Below, piece by piece: positions 10,692 through 22,459 of a DNA stretch of 64,000 nucleotides (the first letter of the stretch is position 1; each line of letters begins with the position of its first letter). Below the pieces are notes generated by a model, which was given only the letters and a program-made list of their open reading frames with translations, was not told where the DNA came from and did no database searches. The DNA is taken from assembly GCA_905182985.1 (NCBI GenBank), contig CAJJDN010000092.1:356788-420787 (forward strand), read 5' to 3'. The DNA is from Paramecium sonneborni (taxonomy: Eukaryota > Ciliophora > Oligohymenophorea > Peniculida > Parameciidae). The position numbers and the translations under genes were made by a program.

Positions 10692-11778
10692 ATGGATAAA
10701 AAGAATAAAGCGAAATCAATTGTTAAGTTTGATGATGAAAAATAGGCAGAAGAAATAATTCAAGAGGAGCCATAGAAAAAGAAAGATAAGAAAAAGAAAA
10801 AGGAGTAATTAAAGAAGCAATTGTCAGTGCAATAGAGACATATTACTATAGCTATTCCAGATTCAATAATATCTAATGCCTAATCATCTGAATTGAGAAG
10901 TTATTTTATGTCTTAATTGGCAAGAATGTTTGCTATCTTTCAAGTTGATGAAGTCATAATACTCAGAGATTATTCATAGTATCTCTATATTACAAATTTA
11001 GTATACCTAAAAGTAAACAATTTGATGTAGCATCATATGTTGTACGTAATTTACAATATTTGGAAACTCCATAATATTTAAGAAAGTATTTGTTTCCTAT
11101 TCATTCTGATCTAAAGAATGTTGGACTCATGAATCCTATTGAATCAAAACATCATTTACTGACAGAATAGATATGTCCCTATAGAGAAGGAGTTGTTGTA
11201 GAAAGACCTAGCAAAGGAGATACATCTTGGGTGGAAATCGGACTCAAAAGATAAGTCTTAATTAATTATCCATTACAACCAGGAACCAGAGTTACTTTAA
11301 AATTAGATGATCCTACTTCTGATAAGCTCACTGGTATTCCTGTATCAACTTAAGATGCTAAGAAACAAGGTTATTATTGGGGATATACTGTTACTATAGA
11401 ATCCAAATTTCATAGGTTATTAGACAGAGGTATAAAATTCATTTTTTAATATTAAGATGATTTCGATATGAAGATATTGATTGAAACTGAAAAAAGTGAT
11501 GAAACTTTACAAACTACTAGTTGTAATAGTTTTCATCCTAATTAACTATCTTAATAGCCTTTAAAATTGCTATTGGTATTTTCTGGATTGCAAAAGATGA
11601 CTGATTTTACAGAGAATGATGAAAAATCTAAAGTAAAGATTTAAATTACATTTAGTTATCAAGAGATGATATATATGGAAAATTTGATCATGTTTATAGA
11701 TATGGAAATAATGAATTTGGAGTGAAGTAACTCAGATTAGAGGAATAAATGTTTATGTTTTTGTAATCAATTTAATGA
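10692..11778 (+). CDS. SPOUT-fold RNA methyltransferase (SPOUT1/C9orf114 type)
   Basis: About 346 residues. A Lys-rich leader is followed by ITIAIPDSIISNAQSSELRS, FQVDEVI, NLQYLETPQYLRKYLFPIH, GLMNP, YREGVVVERPSKGDTSWVE, an OB-like insert (INYPLQPGTRVTLKLDD) and GYYWGYTV. This order is typical of the DUF171/C9orf114 SPOUT family, putative RNA methyltransferases (human SPOUT1 is also called CENP-32). Introns at 10979-11001 and 11633-11655 (both 23 nt) are needed to keep the frame; after the second the C-terminal LRLEEQMFMFL matches the conserved RTEEAL helix of the SAM knot. The stop TGA (11776-11778) overlaps the ATG of the anoctamin gene. Confidence 0.85.
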
Positions 11779-14700
11779 TTAATCGAATATAAAAAATATT
11801 TGTCGATAGGGAGGAACTAAATCAAAGTATAGGTGATATTGAATTTGGCCGTTCTCTTGAACAAACAACTATTGATTTCAATACAATCGATAATAATGGT
11901 CGTAATCTTCTTCATCGAGCTGCACTTCAATAAAACCCTAAACTTATTCATGAAATTTTGACTGAATATTCAAAATTGTAATTGCCAATGCATGCCTACA
12001 TTAATTTAAATGACAAATTTGGTATCAATGCAGTCTAAATGTGTTGTTTTGCTAATTACAATGAAAGAGCACCTTGTTTGGAATAGTTTATAGAAGAAGG
12101 AGATTTAAATAGTTTTAATCCTCGAACTCTTTGGGCTCCTGCTCATTGGGTTGCTTTCTATGGTGATATAGAAAGTATGTAACTTTTAATCTCTAAAGAG
12201 GCTATTCTCTTTAGAACTGATTACGAAGGTTATTATCCATTAGATTTGGCGGGACGTAATAATAAAAAGGTTGTTGCAATTGTGATAATAGAATTCCTCA
12301 TCTAGTTCCTTATTGATTATGAAAGATCAAGAGTGTCATAAAGAGTTAAGAATTTAGTTTATGATAGATTTTGTGAATATGAACGATTTATTTGTAATCC
12401 AGCCTTAAAACTATCTCTTTTTTATTGGTCCTGCTATTTTAGATTAAACAATCTAGAACGTTTTGTAGTATTCAATAGATTCTATCCTTTGGCTATATAT
12501 TTGGATTCAACAGCTTTGCATAACTCTATAACAAATTCTAATATGGAAGCTTTCCTTTATCTTTTGCATTAAAGTTAAATCAAACCATTTACTTAAGGAA
12601 TACTCTTATCACGTAATGCTACTCCAGAAAATAACAGAATATTTTCACTCAAAAAAGATGAATTATAAATTTATAAAAGAAGATATCAATTATATCTTGT
12701 TCATTTAGATGAATGGGAATATGATTATTTGAATAATTAGATATCTTTATTAGATTAAGTAGATAAATTTGGTAACACTCCTCTACATGTAGCTGTTTTA
12801 TCTAATAATACTGAAATAATTAATTACTTAATTCAATTTGGATGCAGAATAGATATTTAAAATAGTGAATATTGGACTCCTGTAGATTTTAGTTATTCTT
12901 AAGAAGTACGTGCAATTTTTAGAGAAAACGAAAAACTTAAACTAAAATCTGTAAAGAATATTTAAAATTTTCTTTTTACATGCAAATTACCTACGTAAAA
13001 ATATGATCCAATACATAAACGCAATTTATATTTATGTTAAGCCATTAAAGAAATAGAGGTTGATAATTTATTTTCAATAAGTTAAGATCTAATCGTTCCT
13101 GATTTTGTAATTAAATGTAGTGCTCAACATATTTCAAAACTAAATTTCTAAATCTAAGTTCTTATAAATGCTAAATTTGAAGTCTATTTAGCTAAATCCG
13201 AAATAGATCATTTTTATTATATTATGTTGAGAAGTCCTTTGAATTAATTGTAAATGTAAGCTATGATCTAAAAAGTTTAAGTTAAGTTATTGGATAGTTA
13301 TGATTATGAACCATATGATTCTAATGGACATTTTGAACCTTTTCGTTCCCTTTAAAGATAATCCATTATAGAAGAACATCTTAATAGACTTCTTAATATT
13401 TAAGAATTAATACAACAAAAAGTCATTATTGATACTTATCGTATGCATTCCTTTGGAGGAACAACCAAAATTAGAAGACAATGGTTAGAATAATTAAAAT
13501 GGTACCAAACATAACCTTTTAAATAATTAAGAGATTATTTTAAAGAAGGATAAAATTAAAATTTTAAATCTTGTTCTATATTAAGATTATATTTTGGAGA
13601 ATAAATTGCTTATTTCTTTGCCTTTAAATCTTATATTACTTGTTTTATGATTTTTGCAGCATTTCCAGGGGTCATACTTTAAATTTATATTTTAGCAAAT
13701 AATGATTTTAATTCATTATTCCTTCCATTGTATGCAATATATATGTCAATTTGGTCTACAATAACTGTTGAATTTTGGAAGAGAAAATAGTGTGAAATGA
13801 ATGCTAGATGGGGATTATTAGATTAAATGAATTAATAAGAATTAACAACCAGATTAGAATTTTAAGGAGATGAGTATATGAATCACATTACACATTAAAT
13901 TGAGAAATATGAATAATCAGGACATTCCACAATTATGTTTATGATTTCAATTCCTGTATTGATTTTATTCAGTTCTTTTATAGTTGGATTATTTGTAACA
14001 ATTGATTACATTTAATAAACTTATACTAATTCAAGTTATTATAAGCTTTTAGTTGGAGTTTTACAGGGTATTTGTGTATCAGTTCTAAATATCATTTATA
14101 CAGCATTGGTTCATTATTTTGTAGAGAAAGAGAATCACAAATATGAAGAGCACTATGAAAGCTCATTAATATATAAAAATGTTTTATTCAAATTCATTAA
14201 TAGTTACATTGCAGTGTTTTATACAGCCTTTATTAAATTAGATAGTAGTTATGAAGAAATATTTTACATTCTTGTACCTGTGTTAGTGATTAAATAATTA
14301 AGTTATTTAATAGCTATAATGATGATTCCTCAAATTATTTATAAATATAAGGAAAGTTCATATTTTAAATTGTTTAAAGAAAAATTAAACCAAAAATAAT
14401 ATTAAGATCCTATTGATTTGTTATGGAAAGAAACTACAAATGTTCCACTTAAATCTTAAGGCAGAATTGTTTTAAATCTAACAACTTAGTAAGTACAATA
14501 AAATATTGATATGGATAGTGTTGAATTGAATGGTCTAAAATTACCTGCCTATAAATATTTAATGACTAATTATTTCATGGAGACCATGATAGATTTTGGC
14601 TTTGTTACCCTTTTTACTGCTGCCTTTCCGATAGGCCCACTTATTGCTATGATAATGAATATTATCGAAATTAGAATGAAGATCTATAGCTTTAATAGTG

Positions 14701-15878
14701 TATTTAAAAGACCTTAAGCTCAAAGGGTAGCTGGAATTGGAGATTGGATGTATATTTGGGAATTCTTAAGTTTCATAGGGGTTTTTACTAATTATGCTTT
14801 AGTATTTCTCAAATAAGGAGATTAAATTAATAATTTTCTATTTCCAACTGGTAATGTAACAAGAACAAATATGCTTTGGTTGTTCTTACTATTTGTTTTT
14901 TTAAATGTAATATTAAAATATGTTATTTAATGGGTAATTCCAGACAAACCTACTTGGGTTAGTGAATGGGAAGAAGATCTAAAAAATAAAAAGAGGTAGA
15001 ATTCTGAATTAAAATAAAAAGAAGATGAATGTTAATAATTAAATAATAGAATTAGTAGGCTTGAAAAATAGAATTAAAAGTTGATTTAAAGATTGAATAT
15101 TGAACAAAATTTTAATAATATATCCATTCAAAATGAATCTTTATTGCAATAGACTATTTAAAGTGATAGTGGTTCTTATTTAACTCTCTATTATAGAATG
15201 GAAAGAGACATTGCATTAGAGAAAATAAATTAAATTTTAAAATTATTAAAATAAAAAAAACAACTTTTGATTATTTGTGCAGAATGTTAAACAAATGAAG
15301 CAGTTGTATTATGTTTGTAATGTAAAATACATTATTGTAAAATATGTTATGTTGATTTATGTAAGTCACATAAAATAGAGCCGATTTCAAATGGATTTTA
15401 CAAAATGTTTTATTATTCATTGCCTTTGGTAAATTAGTAAGGATTAAAGCATTTATTTGATATTTTATGTACTTATTATGAGAACAAATCATATGGGACA
15501 AAGTTATTTATAGGATTTGATGAGTTTTGTATAGATGACAAGTATGTGATAAATAAATTGCACAGTGTAATGTATAAGAAAGGTAAATTGAATTGGGAAG
15601 AATTTTCAAAATATGTATAACAATTATAGAAAGGGACATTTGAATAGAGAGTAGTATTAATGTATGAGTTTATGGATGAAGATAAATAGGGAATGATAAG
15701 TCGAGATGAATTTTAGAATTATGCAGTGTATCAGATGGTGTAGGATACAAATTTTAGAGAGATTTAAATAATGTCATCTGAAATGGAGGATAAGCGAGAG
15801 TTGATTAGATAGACAATTTCATCAGCATAACATTCTTAACAGATTAGAGAATATTTGAGTGCTTTACTATAAATATGA
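11775..15878 (+). CDS. ankyrin-anoctamin (TMEM16) protein with Cys-rich and EF-hand tail
   Basis: A single open frame of 1367 residues without a needed intron. Ankyrin repeats lie at about residues 38-190 (DNNGRNLLHRAAL) and 325-365 (DKFGNTPLHVAVLSNN). An anoctamin/TMEM16 region spans about 600-1060, starting LRLYFGEQIAYFFAFKSYI, with many membrane helices, the QMNARWG-like turn between helices, and the PLIAMIMNIIEIRMKIY segment typical of the ion-binding helices. A coiled coil follows (1065-1120), then a Cys/His cluster near 1167 (CAEC, CLQCKIHYCKIC, CKSHK) like a B-box zinc finger, then an EF-hand near 1300 (DEDKQGMISRDEF). TMEM16 proteins are calcium-gated chloride channels or lipid scramblases. 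The start is supported because ankyrin repeat 1 precedes the next Met. It overlaps both neighbours by 4 nt. Confidence 0.85.
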
Positions 15879-18118
15879 TTATTATTGATTTTTTGTATAT
15901 TGTCGGAATAGGAGGAGCGTCGTTGGGTGAATATTTCTTCGATAAACAAAGAAGCTACCAAGCATACCTGATGTTATCATCATTATGTGTTTTAATAATA
16001 TGGTTTGGTATAAGAGTGAAGAGAAGACATTTTAAGAACGATCGCATTGAACTGCTTGGACTGTTGTTGATTGGAAATACATTAAGAACTATAGGATCAA
16101 CACATATAAGCGAGATGTATTTTGCATTATTCCCAAAAAGGTTGCTTTATATCATTCCAATCTAGAATCATTAACATCCTAAAAAAATGTTTCTTTGTTT
16201 GCCTTTTATAGCCATTGTAGTTAGTGTGAGATTAGAATTCAGTTATGAACATACAATAGTAGGTTATGCATTCCTTCTTTTAATTTGGTTATCTAGTTAT
16301 CATCCAATAGAGAGAGTAACTTAAGTATCAAAGAATCATAGTTATTCAAAAACATGGATAAATCCATCAGATAGTTTAATAATCAATTAGAATGATAAAT
16401 ATGATCTTATAGTTAATCGTTAAGGCAAATTAATATCTCAAACATTAGATTAGCGTAAACGTATGGGTACTGATGATCCTATACTAGTCTAACAAATACT
16501 TAAAGATATCACTATTCATAAACTTGATAAATAATTTAAAAAACTTAAGGTTATTACTACTCTTTTAGAATTAATAGAAACTTTAGATCTTATTAAATGT
16601 AAAGTTTTAGATTGTTCTGCTCCTTTTGGAGATAATTACATGATTGAATTAACTATTATTAATGAAAATATTTGTTTAAATTTCTAAGATATGTATGAAA
16701 TTAGAGATTATTGGGAAAGAAAGGTTACTAAATAACTTATGAATTAACTATTTCGTAGTTTTAGTCATGAATTTAGTACTTCCTTAAATTGCATTAGAAT
16801 CCTTGCTGAAAATGCTATTGAAGACATTGAAGATGACTATATTGTAAATACTTGTATCTAACCTATTTTAAATTCCTCTTATATTCTTAATTCAATTGTC
16901 TAAGATGTTAGAGATTTCAGTTTGATTTTGTCTAAAAATTTTGTGTTGACCATTCAAATATAAAATATTCAATTACTTATTCATGAAGTTGCTGAGTTAT
17001 ATAGATAATAACTCAATATGAAAGGAGTTGAACTCAATGTTAAAATGAATGAACTATATATTCATACTGATGGACAAAGATTTAAATAAGTATTAAATAA
17101 TCTTTTATCTAATGCATAAAAGTTTACATTTTCTGGTAGTATTACCATTGATGTTTAGGAGTAAATCATTCATGATTAATCATTTATTAAAGTGTGTGTT
17201 CAAGATACTGGCTCTGGAATGGATTTAAATACCCAAAGTAGATTATAAGAGTTTCTCAAATAACCACATAAACGCAAGTCGAATCTTAATTATGGTTTAG
17301 GTCTTATGATTAGTAATACTATTTGTAATGGTCTATCTCCAAACTATGAATCTGGTATACATTTTCAATCTACTAATAATGCTGGATCTTTATTTTGGTT
17401 TTTCGTTGAAGATCTTAAAACCATGGAATTACCTGATGTTGTTAGTAGAAGAACTATCAAGTACAATAAAATACACAGTTCAGGTAGAAGCTTTTTAGAA
17501 TAAAGTTTCCTCATTAGTCCTAGTGATAAAAAGAGGTAATCATCTTTTACATTCTCTTTAAAAGGAAAATAAAAGTTGATTGAGAAATAATCAGAAAGTA
17601 TTTATAATAATTTATTTTAAGATTTTTCAGAACCAGATGATGCTATTTGTGCACCTTATATTTTTAGAGAAGGACCTAAAAAACCATAAAAACATAGATA
17701 TCCATAAATAGATTAAGTTGTTAGTGAATATGCTGAAGATAGAGCTAAAATACTCATTGTTGATGATGAATTTGTTAATATCTATGCATTAACTACAATG
17801 TTATCTAGATTAAATCTTAGATGTGATTCAGCACATAATGGAAAAGAAGGATTAGATAAATTCAAATTATAATACTATTAAGTCATTCTTATGGATGTTG
17901 AAATGCCAATCATGAATGGTATTTAAGCTACTTAACAAATTCTTGAATTTTGTCATTCTGTTGATTTGGATCCTCCAATTATAATTGCCTAAACTGCTTA
18001 TACTGATATGTAGACTAAGTAAATGTGTAAAGAGGTCGGAATGGATTATTTCCTATAAAAACCTATAAGTACTATTGAAATTAAATAAATTCTATAAACT
18101 ATTTAGTTGACATTATGA
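15875..18118 (+). CDS. membrane hybrid histidine kinase
   Basis: A 747-residue intronless ORF. Several hydrophobic helices fill residues 1-150. The kinase core has an H-box FRSFSHEFSTSLN with phospho-acceptor His near 298, an N-box NNLLSNAQKF near 407, G1 DTGSGM near 443 and G2 GLGLMI near 474. A receiver domain follows, with the VDDE acidic pair near 628, phospho-acceptor Asp in MDVEMP near 672 and the conserved Lys in QKP near 727. It is thus a complete two-component phosphorelay protein, sensor plus receiver in one chain. The receptor input is unknown. ATG 15875 lies inside the stop of the anoctamin gene (ATGA). Confidence 0.93.
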
Positions 18119-18209
18119 TTTTAAAACTTAATCATATAGCTACCAAATTATTCTCATCTTATTATTCAAATTTTTAAATTACGATATTTTCTGAATAATT
18201 TTATTTAAT

Positions 18210-19695
18210 ATGTTGATATTATTACTTTTCCTCTTTTTAGTAAATGCTGACTCCTACTTTAAAATATTAAATCCAAAATCCTTAGTTTCTGATATTAATC
18301 TTTTAGAGATTAATTTCTAAATAGCCAATTTTGGATATGTTCCATATGGATAGAAAATTTCAGGATAATTGGAGATGGCTAACCCTTACAATTATTGTAA
18401 TCCTCCAAACACTTAATATGTCGATAATGATAAGATGAATGTTAAAATTTTACTTGTTGAGAGAGGAGATTGTTCAAACTATCAAAAAGTAAATTTTTAA
18501 TATCTAGTAATAAGGCAATTTATGCTTAAAATTATGGATACGTAATGATGGTCCTTATTAATGATATAAATGAAGAATCAAATCTTGGAGTAGAAAACAA
18601 ATTTAATGAGTATTCTGATATTGAAATACCATCAATTATAATAAAGAAATCTTAAGGAGAATTATTAAAATCTTTTTTATTGTAAAAATAACATGAGAGT
18701 GTTTATGTACAAATTTTATTTCCTGAATTATTGAAAACTGATAAAGTTAATTATGAATATTGGTTTAGTTCAATGGATAAATCAAGTTATAGATTTTTAA
18801 AATAATTTTACTCATTTCATATGTAAATGAAAGATTTTGTAGAATTTACTCCTCATTATACATTAGGACGTTGTGGACATTGTGAAAGATTTTAATTTAC
18901 TCGAAGAGATTCCCTTTGTCTCTCTGGAGGAAGATATTGTGCAGCAGATCCTGATGGAAATGGTCCTTTAGATGGTTAAGATGCTGTAAGAGAAGTTGTC
19001 AGATAGATATGTATTTTCAAAACAGATAAAAATAAATGGTGGAATTATGTTCTTAAATATAGTCAATTATGTCTAGATTCTTCCAATTCTATATCTAATG
19101 TCTGCTATAATGATGTACTTTAAGCATTGTAAATTGATCCTAAAAAAATAGAAACATGTTATAATGATAGTTTTTTGGGATTAAATCATGAATTAGATGA
19201 CAATATTCTACTTTCATAAGAATATTAAAAAAGTTAATAACTTTAAATTTATTTTTGGCCAATTCTCTACATTAATAATGTTAGATATAGAGGGAATCTA
19301 ACAATTGAAAGTTATTTTACAAATTATGATAAAGGAGATTAGGAAATATATGATAGTTCTTAATTTGGCCCATTTTAAGCAATATGTAAAAGTTTTAATA
19401 TTAATTCAATTCCTGAGGTTTGCAGAAATAGAATAGTTGGTTGTATGGATGATGATGGAACTTGGGTATAATTATATTAAAAATTATTAAATAGGTACCA
19501 TATAAAGAAGAAACTAATACATGGGTAGTATGGGTAGCTGTTTTATTCATTATGGCTCTTATTATGATATGCACTTTATATTTGTACAAAAGATTATTCA
19601 TAAAGAAAGCAAGTGAAGAAATTAATTAATAAGTAAACATAAACTTAGCTTAATATTATGCTATGACTGAATAAAAGAAAAATCTGAGCAAATGA
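18210..19695 (+). CDS. vacuolar sorting receptor-like type I membrane protein
   Basis: About 476 residues after removing introns at 18489-18514 (26 nt) and 19466-19494 (29 nt). It has a signal peptide (residues 1-13), a PA domain (VERGDCSNYQKAIYAQNYGY), then a Cys-rich lumenal region with SGGRYCAADPDGNG, DAVREVVRQICIF, KWWNYV and paired Cys typical of plant and alveolate vacuolar sorting receptors (BP-80 type). After the second intron comes one membrane helix (about WVVWVAVLFIMALIMICTLY) and a short cytosolic tail with a tyrosine motif (QYYAM). It is predicted to sort hydrolases or granule cargo in the Golgi-endosome pathway. It stops 9 bp from the stop of the convergent gene. Confidence 0.85.
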
Positions 19696-19704
19696 TTCTT
19701 ATTT

Positions 19705-21977
19705 TCATAATAATTCAAGTGTTAATTCATTTATTAAATCTTCGAAAATGTGATCTGTTATTTCAACCAAGGTTTCAGTTTTGTCAGTATATGACCACAT
19801 ATACTCATTTTCTTGTATCTTTATAATATATTATCATTAATTACTTCATTATTGATACATAATTATAATCGTTCGTTTCGTAATTAGGATAAATAATCAG
19901 AATTGAGTAGATTTTATATTGCTTATTCATAACTTAAGAATTATTCAGCAAATTCTTCATCATCATTAATTAATCCGCATAAAATGGACGCATAAAATAT
20001 AAGTTTTTCTTTAGCTTTCTCTAACAATAAATTGATGTTTTCATTATTGTATAAGACGACAACGAGATTTCTATTATATTCCCAAGGATAAGGTTATCCA
20101 TTACAGTAATAAAATGGACGATATTAATTTAGAATTTGATTGAAAGTGTCAAATATAGCTCTATTGTGAATTTTTTCATATAAGGAACTATTTTGCTTAT
20201 TCTATGATAATATCATACTTGTAATTCAGTAAATATGAAATCCTATATCGGATATTAAAATTTATCATCCTCTATAATTTCATGTCCATGAATTTATCGG
20301 AGTTTACTATATGGTTATAAACCAAAAGGATAGTTCATTCTCTTAATGAAAGAGCTTAAGTTCGTTTCTAATTTAAATCATAATTATCTACCCGTGATAT
20401 ACTAACAAAGGACTTCAACGAATAAACTAATAGTTCCAACGTTAGTTTAAATTTCAACTATATTTTGTTATGGTTAAAAATCAATATCAATTACTATGTC
20501 TTTTCTTTTGAAATTTATGTTTTACTATTATTTAGGAGTACTTAATTATATATCAGAATAATCTAAAGAACTAGATTCGAATGAAATTTACTCTAAATAA
20601 TATTAATTTTATTACATAACTATTAAACTACAATAAATTTATTTTCTTATAATTCTTGTATACACTACAAATCTTTTTGAGTTTTTTATTATATCTTATT
20701 GGTAACATTTTAGATGTTCTTGAGTTTTTCTTAATATTACTACAACTTCTCAGTTTATTTGATTTCCCATTGCTGAAGAAGTTGATTATTATTTTTGAAA
20801 GATCTAGGAGATATTTTTTATTATTATAGTAAATTGTTAAATGCATCCATTTACATATTAACACGAAGTTTGATACCTTCCTCTCTTTAATGGCATATTT
20901 CATTTATAATATTTAAAGGAAGACTTTCTTGAAATGCTAATTATTGATGCTATTTTTGAATATCAAATTTTTCATGTATGCTTGTTTATTATGCTTCATC
21001 TTTCTTTTCTTATTTGATGTTTTTCAGAAACTATTGTAATTCAATCATTTATTTTTCATTCATCAATTACAATTCTTCGATTATTGAATTTAATAACATT
21101 TTATGAGGATCCTCACTCACTGAAAATGTATTTAATCTGATTGAACTGATCTTACTTATTTGTGGTTGATAATACTGCACCTATGTTTTTTATTTCTTAG
21201 ATTTCTTCATTTGAGGACTTACTATCGTTTTTTGCTTTTAATTTTGTTTCTTTTTGCTTTAACTTCTAATTTATCTTTATTATGGACTTTAGACTTTTTT
21301 TAACTTTTAAGGTGATTTGGATTTTGAAGTTGTTCTGCTTTTTGGGAATTTACTTTTAATATAACTTTTTAAAATATCTTTTAAGGGCTTCTTGGGAGAT
21401 ACTGTTGTTTTAGATTGTGTAATAATCGAGCTTGTTTTGACTTTCATTGATTAAGGACTTTTGATATTATTTTCTTTTATACCTTTTAGTTGTTTTCATC
21501 TTTTTTTTGAAATTAGGCTTTACATACATGGTCCTTCCATCTACACTACTATTTTGATTCTATTTTGTTTTAATATCCAATTTCTCATTTGGAGTGGTTT
21601 CAGTAAATAAACATGATGATCTCAAAGACTTGATCTCACTTGCTCGAATGCTTTGTTTCAGCTATTTAAGTTTAGCCTAAATCTATTGTATTGGCAGTAT
21701 TTTCTAACGTCTCTATTTATTCATTATATATTATATTTTATTAATCAAAATAAGAATACTTAAACAATAGATTCATTATTGATGTTGGAATTTTCAAAAA
21801 CTTAGGAATTCTTTTACGTTTATGAATAATCCTACACTTTGCAGAATTTTCTTTAATCTTTAATTCCTCAATCAATAATTAATTTTTATTGCTATAAGTA
21901 ACAACCTTAACATCATCACTACATAACACACTCCTAATTTTAAACAAATAATAAACAGTATCTATTAAATTTAACAT
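19705..21977 (-). CDS. centrosome/basal-body CEP350-like protein (DUF4378-type C-terminus)
   Basis: Minus-strand gene of roughly 730 residues. The basic, Ser/Lys/Gln-rich middle has long coiled-coil segments. The C-terminal 200 residues match the pattern of CAP350/DUF4378 domains: AIFDTFNQILNQYRP, GQPYPWE, LLEKAKEKL, then after a 26-nt intron ENEYMWSYTDKTETLVEITD and HIFEDLINEL. Such domains occur in centrosomal and microtubule-associated proteins, so a role at basal bodies or the cortex is plausible. At least three introns are needed; the one joining the first exon would be only about 19 nt, so the 5' part is less certain. An alternative in-frame start is ATG 21724. Confidence 0.6.
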
Positions 21978-22459
21978 CTTTTAAGGAGAGAAGGTAAGTT
22001 GATAACAAAAATTAGAAATAGAAATTGATTTTCAAGAGATGATCAATAATTAATTTTTTCTTGATTAAGTCTGTTAAAAAACACATCATAGACAAACTAG
22101 ATATTGTTGTAAATAAGTTAGCTTCATGAATTTCGGATTTTTTTTTCAATATTTATTTAGATTGAAATTAAGTTGATCTAATTTTAATATGTTTTCTCAT
22201 TTATCCTAATCATCATAATTTGTTAAATTGATCTAAAATTCATAATTAATTTTTTTAAGAAAGATTGTTTTGTAAGAAAGAATTAATATTATTTGATTTT
22301 TGTCAAATAAAAGTGTTAAAAATGGAATATAAAATATTTTAGATAATATGAGTAGTAATATTTAAATTTGGTAAAATAAATATATACTGATTAAATGATG
22401 ATGAAGAAGTGGATAATTTTAATAAAATAACATTTAACATAAATATTTAAATAATAATT
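21978..22459. other. divergent intergenic spacer
   Basis: About 480 bp between a minus-strand gene start (21977) and a plus-strand start (22460). AT-rich, with runs of T and A; no gene seen. Confidence 0.35.

Noticed and set aside
18115..18209. A third ATGA overlap at the end of the histidine kinase
   Set aside because: An ATG does overlap that stop, but its ORF ends after about 30 codons with no protein-like pattern; the real next start is at 18210 with a signal peptide.
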